Part shown: positions 59,519 through 64,000 of the stretch, piece after piece | Layout of the letters: each line of letters opens with the position of its first letter | How positions within the stretch are numbered: the first letter of the stretch is position 1 | Source: Aulostomus chinensis | Taxonomy: Eukaryota > Chordata > Actinopteri > Syngnathiformes > Aulostomidae | Direction: 5' to 3' | Assembly: GCA_037954235.1 (NCBI GenBank) | Contig: JBBMOA010000001.1 | Coordinates: 36,052,074 to 36,116,073 of the forward strand | DNA: 64,000 bases | Notes under the pieces: generated by a model | Database searches by the model: none | Seen by the model: only the letters and a program-made list of their open reading frames with translations | Told to the model about the DNA's origin: nothing | Position numbers and translations under genes: made by a program

Positions 59519-62500
59519 AAATGATGCTACAGTGATGTGGTGAGAGTTGCTACGATTCTCAAAATGATGCTAAAGTGATGTAATGAGAGTTGCTAAAAAA
59601 CCTAAAAAGTGATGCTACAGTGATGTGGTGAGAGTTGATAGTAATTTCAAAATAATGCGAAAGCGGTGTAATGAGAGTTGCTACTTCCCTAAGAAATGAT
59701 GCGACAGTGATGTGGTGACAGTTGCTACGAACCTCAAAATGATTCTACAGTGATGTAATGAGGGTTGCTATTTACCTAAGAAATGATGCCACAGTGATGT
59801 GGTGAGAGTTGCTACGAACCTAAAAAATGATGCTACAGTGATGTAGTGAGAGTTGCTACGAACCTAAGAAGTGATGCTACAGTGATGTAATGAGAGTTGC
59901 TACTAATCTCAAAATCATGGTACAGTAATGTCGTGAGAGTTACTACGAACCTCGAAATGATTCTAAAGTGATGTAATGAGAGTTGCTACAAACCTAAGAA
60001 GTGATGCTACAGTGATGTGGTGAGAGTTGATAGTAATTTCAAAATAATGCTACAGTTGCAACTTCCCTAAGAAATGATGCTACAGTGATGTGGTGAGAGT
60101 TGCTACGAACCTCAAAATGATGCTACAGTGATGTAATGAGGGTTGCTATTTACCTAAGAAATGATGCTACAGTGATGTGGTGAGAGTTGCTACGAACCTC
60201 AAAATGATGCTACAGTGATGTGGTGAGAGTTGCTACGAACCGCAAAATGATACTACAGTGATATAATGAGGGTTGCTATTTACCTAAGAAATGATGCTGC
60301 AGTGATGTGGTGAGAGTTGCTACGAAACTCAAAATGATTCCACAGTGATGTAATGAGGGTTGCTATTTACCTAAGAAATGATGCTACAGTGATGTGGTGA
60401 GAGTTGCTACGAATCTCAAAATGATGCTACAGTGATGTGGTGAGAGTTGCTACGAACCGCAAAATGATGCTACAGTGATGGAATGAGGGTTGCTATTTAC
60501 CTAAGAAATTATGCTACAGTGATGTGGTGAGAGTTGCTACGAACCTCAAAATGATGCTAAAGTGATGTAATGAGAGTTGCTAAAAACCTAAGAAGTGATG
60601 CTACAGTGATGTGGTGAGAGTTGATAGTAATTTCAAAATAATGCTAAAGCGGTGTAATGAGAGTTGCTACTTCTCTAAGAAATGATGCTACAGTGATGTG
60701 GTGAGAGTTGCTACGAACCTCAAAATGATGCTACAGTGATGTAATGAGGGTTGCTATTTACCTAAGAAATTATGCTACAGTGATGTGGTGAGAGTTGCTA
60801 CGAACCTCAAAATGATGCTACAGTGATGTGGTGAGAGTTGCTACGAACCGCAAAATGATACTACAGTGATATAATGAGGGTTGCTATTTACCGAAGAAAT
60901 GATGCGACAGTGATGTGGTGAGAGTTGCTACGGACCGCAAAATGATGCTACAGTGATATAATGAGGGTTGCTATTTACCTAAGAAATGATGCTACAGTGA
61001 TGTGGTGAGAGTTGCTACGAACCTCAAAATGATGCTACAGTGATGTAATGAGAGTTGCTACGAATCTCAAAATGATGCTAAAGTAATGTCGTGAGAGTTG
61101 CTCCTATCCTCGAAATGATGCAACAGTGATGTAGTGAGAGTTGCTACGATTCTAAAAATGATGCTAAAGTGATGTAATGAGAGTTGCTAAAAAACCTAAA
61201 AAGTGATGCTACAGTGATGTGGTGAGAGTTGATAGTAATTTCAAAATAATGCGAAAGCGGTGTAATGAGAGTTGCTACTTCCCTAAGAAATGATGCTACA
61301 ATGATGTAGTGAGAGTTGCTACGAACCTCAAAATGATGGTACAGTGATGTAATGAGGGTTGCTATTTACCTAAGAAATGATGCCACAGTGATGTGGTGAG
61401 AGTTGCTACGAACCTAAAAAATGATGCTACAGTGATGTAGTGAGAGTTGCTACGAACCTCAAAATGATGCAACAGTGATGTAATGAGGGTTGCTATTTAC
61501 CTAAGAAATGATGCTACGAATCTCAAAATGATGCGACAGTGATGTCGTGAGAGTTTCTACGATCCTCAAAATGATGCTAAAGTGATGTAATGAGAGTTGC
61601 GATAAACCTAAGAAGTGATGCTACAGTGATGTAGTGAGAGTTGATAGTAATTTCAAAATAATGCTAAAGCGGTGCAATGAGAGTTGCTACTTCCCTAAGA
61701 AATGATGTGACAGTGATGTGGTTAGAGTTGCTCTAACCTCAAAATGATGGTACAGTGATATAATGAGGGTTGCTATTTACCTAAGAAATGATGCCACAGT
61801 GATGTGGTGAGAGTTGCTACGAACCTCAAAATGATGCTACAGTGATGCGGTGAGAGTTGCTACGAATCTCAAAATGATGCGACAGTAATGTCGTGAGAGT
61901 TGCTACGAATCTCGAAATGATTCTAAAGTGATGTAATGAGAGTTGCTACAAACCTAAGAAGTGATGCTACAGTGATGTGGTGAGAGTTGATAGTAATTTC
62001 AAAATAATGCTACAGTTGCAACTTCCCTAAGAAATGATGCTACAGTGATGTGGTGAGAGTTGCTACGATTCTCAAAATGATGCTAAAGTGATGTAATGAG
62101 AGTTGCTAAAAAACCTAAAAAGTGATGCTACAGTGATGTGGTGAGAGTTGATAGTAATTTCAAAATAATGCGAAAGCGGTGTAATGAGAGTTGCTACTTC
62201 CCTAAGAAATGATGCGACAGTGATGTGGTGACAGTTGCTACGAACCTCAAAATGATTCTACAGTGATGTAATGAGGGTTGCTATTTACCTAAGAAATGAT
62301 GCCACAGTGATGTGGTGAGAGTTGCTACGAACCTAAAAAATGATGCTACAGTGATGTAGTGAGAGTTGCTACGAACCTAAGAAGTGATGCTACAGTGATG
62401 TAATGAGAGTTGCTACTAATCTCAAAATCATGGTACAGTAATGTCGTGAGAGTTACTACGAACCTCGAAATGATTCTAAAGTGATGTAATGAGAGTTGCT

Positions 62501-64000
62501 ACAAACCTAAGAAGTGATGCTACAGTGATGTGGTGAGAGTTGATAGTAATTTCAAAATAATGCTACAGTTGCAACTTCCCTAAGAAATGATGCTACAGTG
62601 ATGTGGTGAGAGTTGCTACGAACCTCAAAATGATGCTACAGTGATGTAATGAGGGTTGCTATTTACCTAAGAAATGATGCTACAGTGATGTGGTGAGAGT
62701 TGCTACGAACCTCAAAATGATGCTACAGTGATGTGGTGAGAGTTGCTACGAACCGCAAAATGATACTACAGTGATATAATGAGGGTTGCTATTTACCTAA
62801 GAAATGATGCTGCAGTGATGTGGTGAGAGTTGCTACGAAACTCAAAATGATTCCACAGTGATGTAATGAGGGTTGCTATTTACCTAAGAAATGATGCTAC
62901 AGTGATGTGGTGAGAGTTGCTACGAATCTCAAAATGATGCTACAGTGATGTGGTGAGAGTTGCTACGAACCGCAAAATGATGCGACAGTGATGGAATGAG
63001 GGTTGCTATTTACCTAAGAAATGATGCTACAGTGATGTGGTGAGAGTTGCTACGAACCTCAAAATGATGCGACAGTGATGTGGTGAGAGTTGCTACGAAT
63101 CTCAAAATGATGCGACAGTGATGTAGTGAGAGTTGCTACGAACCTAAGAAATGATGCTACAGTGATGTGGTGAGAGTTGCTACGAATCTCAAAATGATGC
63201 GACAGTGATGTCGTGAGAGTTGCTACGATCCTCAAAATGATGCTAAAGTGATGTAATGAGAGTTGCGACAAACCTAAGAAGTGATGCTACAGTGATGTAG
63301 TGAGAGTTGATAGTAATTTCAAAATAATGCTAAAGCGGTGTAATGAGAGTTGCTACTTCCCTAAGAAATGATGCGACAGTGATGTGGTGAGAGTTGCTCT
63401 AACCTCAAAATGATGGTACAGTGATGTAATGAGGGTTGCTATTTACCTAAGAAATGATGCTACAGTGATGTGGTGAGAGTTGCTACGAACCTCAAAATGA
63501 TGCGACAGTGATGTGGTGAGAGTTGCTACGAATCTCAAAATGATGCGACAGTGATGTAGTGAGAGTTGCTACGAACCTAAGAAATGATGCTACAGTGATG
63601 TGGTGAGAGTTGCTACGAATCTCAAAATGATGCGACAGTGATGTCGTGAGAGTTGCTACGATCCTCAAAATGATGCTAAAGTGATGTAATGAGAGTTGCG
63701 ACAAACCTAAGAAGTGATGCTACAGTGATGTAGTGAGAGTTGATCGTAATTTCAAAATAATGCTAAAGCGGTGTAATGAGAGTTGCTACGTCCCTAAGAA
63801 ATGATGCGACAGTGATGTGGTGAGAGTTGCTCTAACCTCAAAATGATGGTACAGTGATGTAATGAGGGTTGCTATTTACCTAAGAAATGATGCCACAGTG
63901 ATGTGGTGAGAGTTGCTGCGAACCTCAAAATGATGCTACAGTGATGTGGTGAGAGTTGCTACGAATCTCAAAATGATGCTACAGTGATGTAATGAGGGTT
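59519..64000 (+). repeat. 5927-bp satellite higher-order unit, copy 2 (cut by window end)
   Basis: Second copy of 53592-59518, with 4482 bp visible. I found no mismatch in the places compared. Confidence 0.9.

Larger units (their letters stand above)
12811..64000 (+). repeat. 43/44-bp satellite array, about 1,180 monomers
   Basis: An uninterrupted head-to-tail array in one orientation from 12811 to the window end (51.2 kb), continuing beyond it. Two monomer forms dominate. Type A (43 bp) starts CTACGAACCTCAAAATGATG and ends GTGGTGAGAGTTG. Type B (44 bp) starts CTATTTACCTAAGAAATGAT or CTACTTACCTAAG. Both share the core ATGCTACAGTGATG. A third form starts ATAGTAATTTCAAAATAATG and carries AAAGCGGTGTAATGAG. 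Type A is about 44% GC, with G exceeding C on the plus strand, and has one CpG in CTACGAA. Because 43 and 44 are not multiples of 3 and stop triplets are dense, the array has no coding capacity. I find no CENP-B-box-like motif and no telomere repeats, so a centromeric, pericentromeric or interstitial position cannot be decided. I do not recognise the monomer as a named satellite. Confidence 0.97.

Noticed and set aside
50417..63704. Five repeated 70-codon minus-strand frames (50417, 57132, 57565, 63059, 63492)
   Set aside because: They are translations of satellite monomers. The monomer length is not a multiple of 3, and the frames recur only because the DNA blocks are duplicated.
12811..64000. 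CRISPR-like array of direct repeats
   Set aside because: There are no unique spacers. Repeats are contiguous and diverge gradually, in a vertebrate context.
12811..64000. CENP-B box or telomeric repeat within the satellite
   Set aside because: No monomer carries a sequence close to the CENP-B box, and no TTAGGG run was seen.

Overview
The window looks like non-coding, repeat-dominated DNA from a ray-finned fish, probably a teleost. The evidence is vertebrate-type tRNA sequences, many CA/TG microsatellites, a tRNA-derived SINE-like repeat of the kind that is very abundant in teleosts, and fragments of another abundant fish interspersed repeat. I recognise no protein-coding gene. The longer open frames are chance frames in repeats or are not supported by any recognisable domain. 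Species and chromosome cannot be told from the sequence alone. || Layout. (1) 1-11157 is an intergenic region littered with tRNA-like sequences, most of them on the minus strand: an Ala(AGC) gene or near-gene, a Lys(UUU) gene, two identical-looking Glu(CUC) genes inside an 827-bp tandem duplication (6947-8600), a decayed Phe(GAA), three Gln-derived copies (one with a His anticodon, one lacking exactly the anticodon loop) and three initiator-Met-derived copies that all carry CAG in place of CAT. Between them lie SINE and other interspersed-repeat fragments, four long TG/CA microsatellites and poly-G runs. (2) 11158-12810 is bounded by TGTGGCA...TGCCACA and carries TATA-like boxes, an AATAAA signal and a TTA microsatellite, so it resembles a solo LTR of about 1.65 kb. 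It contains about seven monomers of the same satellite that follows. (3) 12811-64000 is one uninterrupted, same-orientation satellite array of 43/44-bp monomers, about 1,180 copies, running off the right edge. || The satellite is strongly structured. The first 1.8 kb (12811-14634) is a diverged older-looking subfamily with an 827-bp internal periodicity. The rest is a younger subfamily built mostly from 43+44-bp dimers. Larger blocks have been duplicated repeatedly: I measured offsets of 87, 433, 785, 2067, 2283, 2513, 2640, 3249, about 3.9 kb, 5927 and 7148 bp using rare variant monomers as markers. The largest tandem block (5927 bp) begins its second copy at 59519 and is cut by the window end. 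The picture is a satellite growing by unequal exchange or segmental amplification, with a decayed left edge against a retroelement-like unit that may hold its ancestral seed. || The most interesting points are the LTR-like element with embedded satellite monomers at the array boundary, the layered higher-order structure of what may be an undescribed 43-bp fish satellite, and the anticodon-altered tRNA copies.
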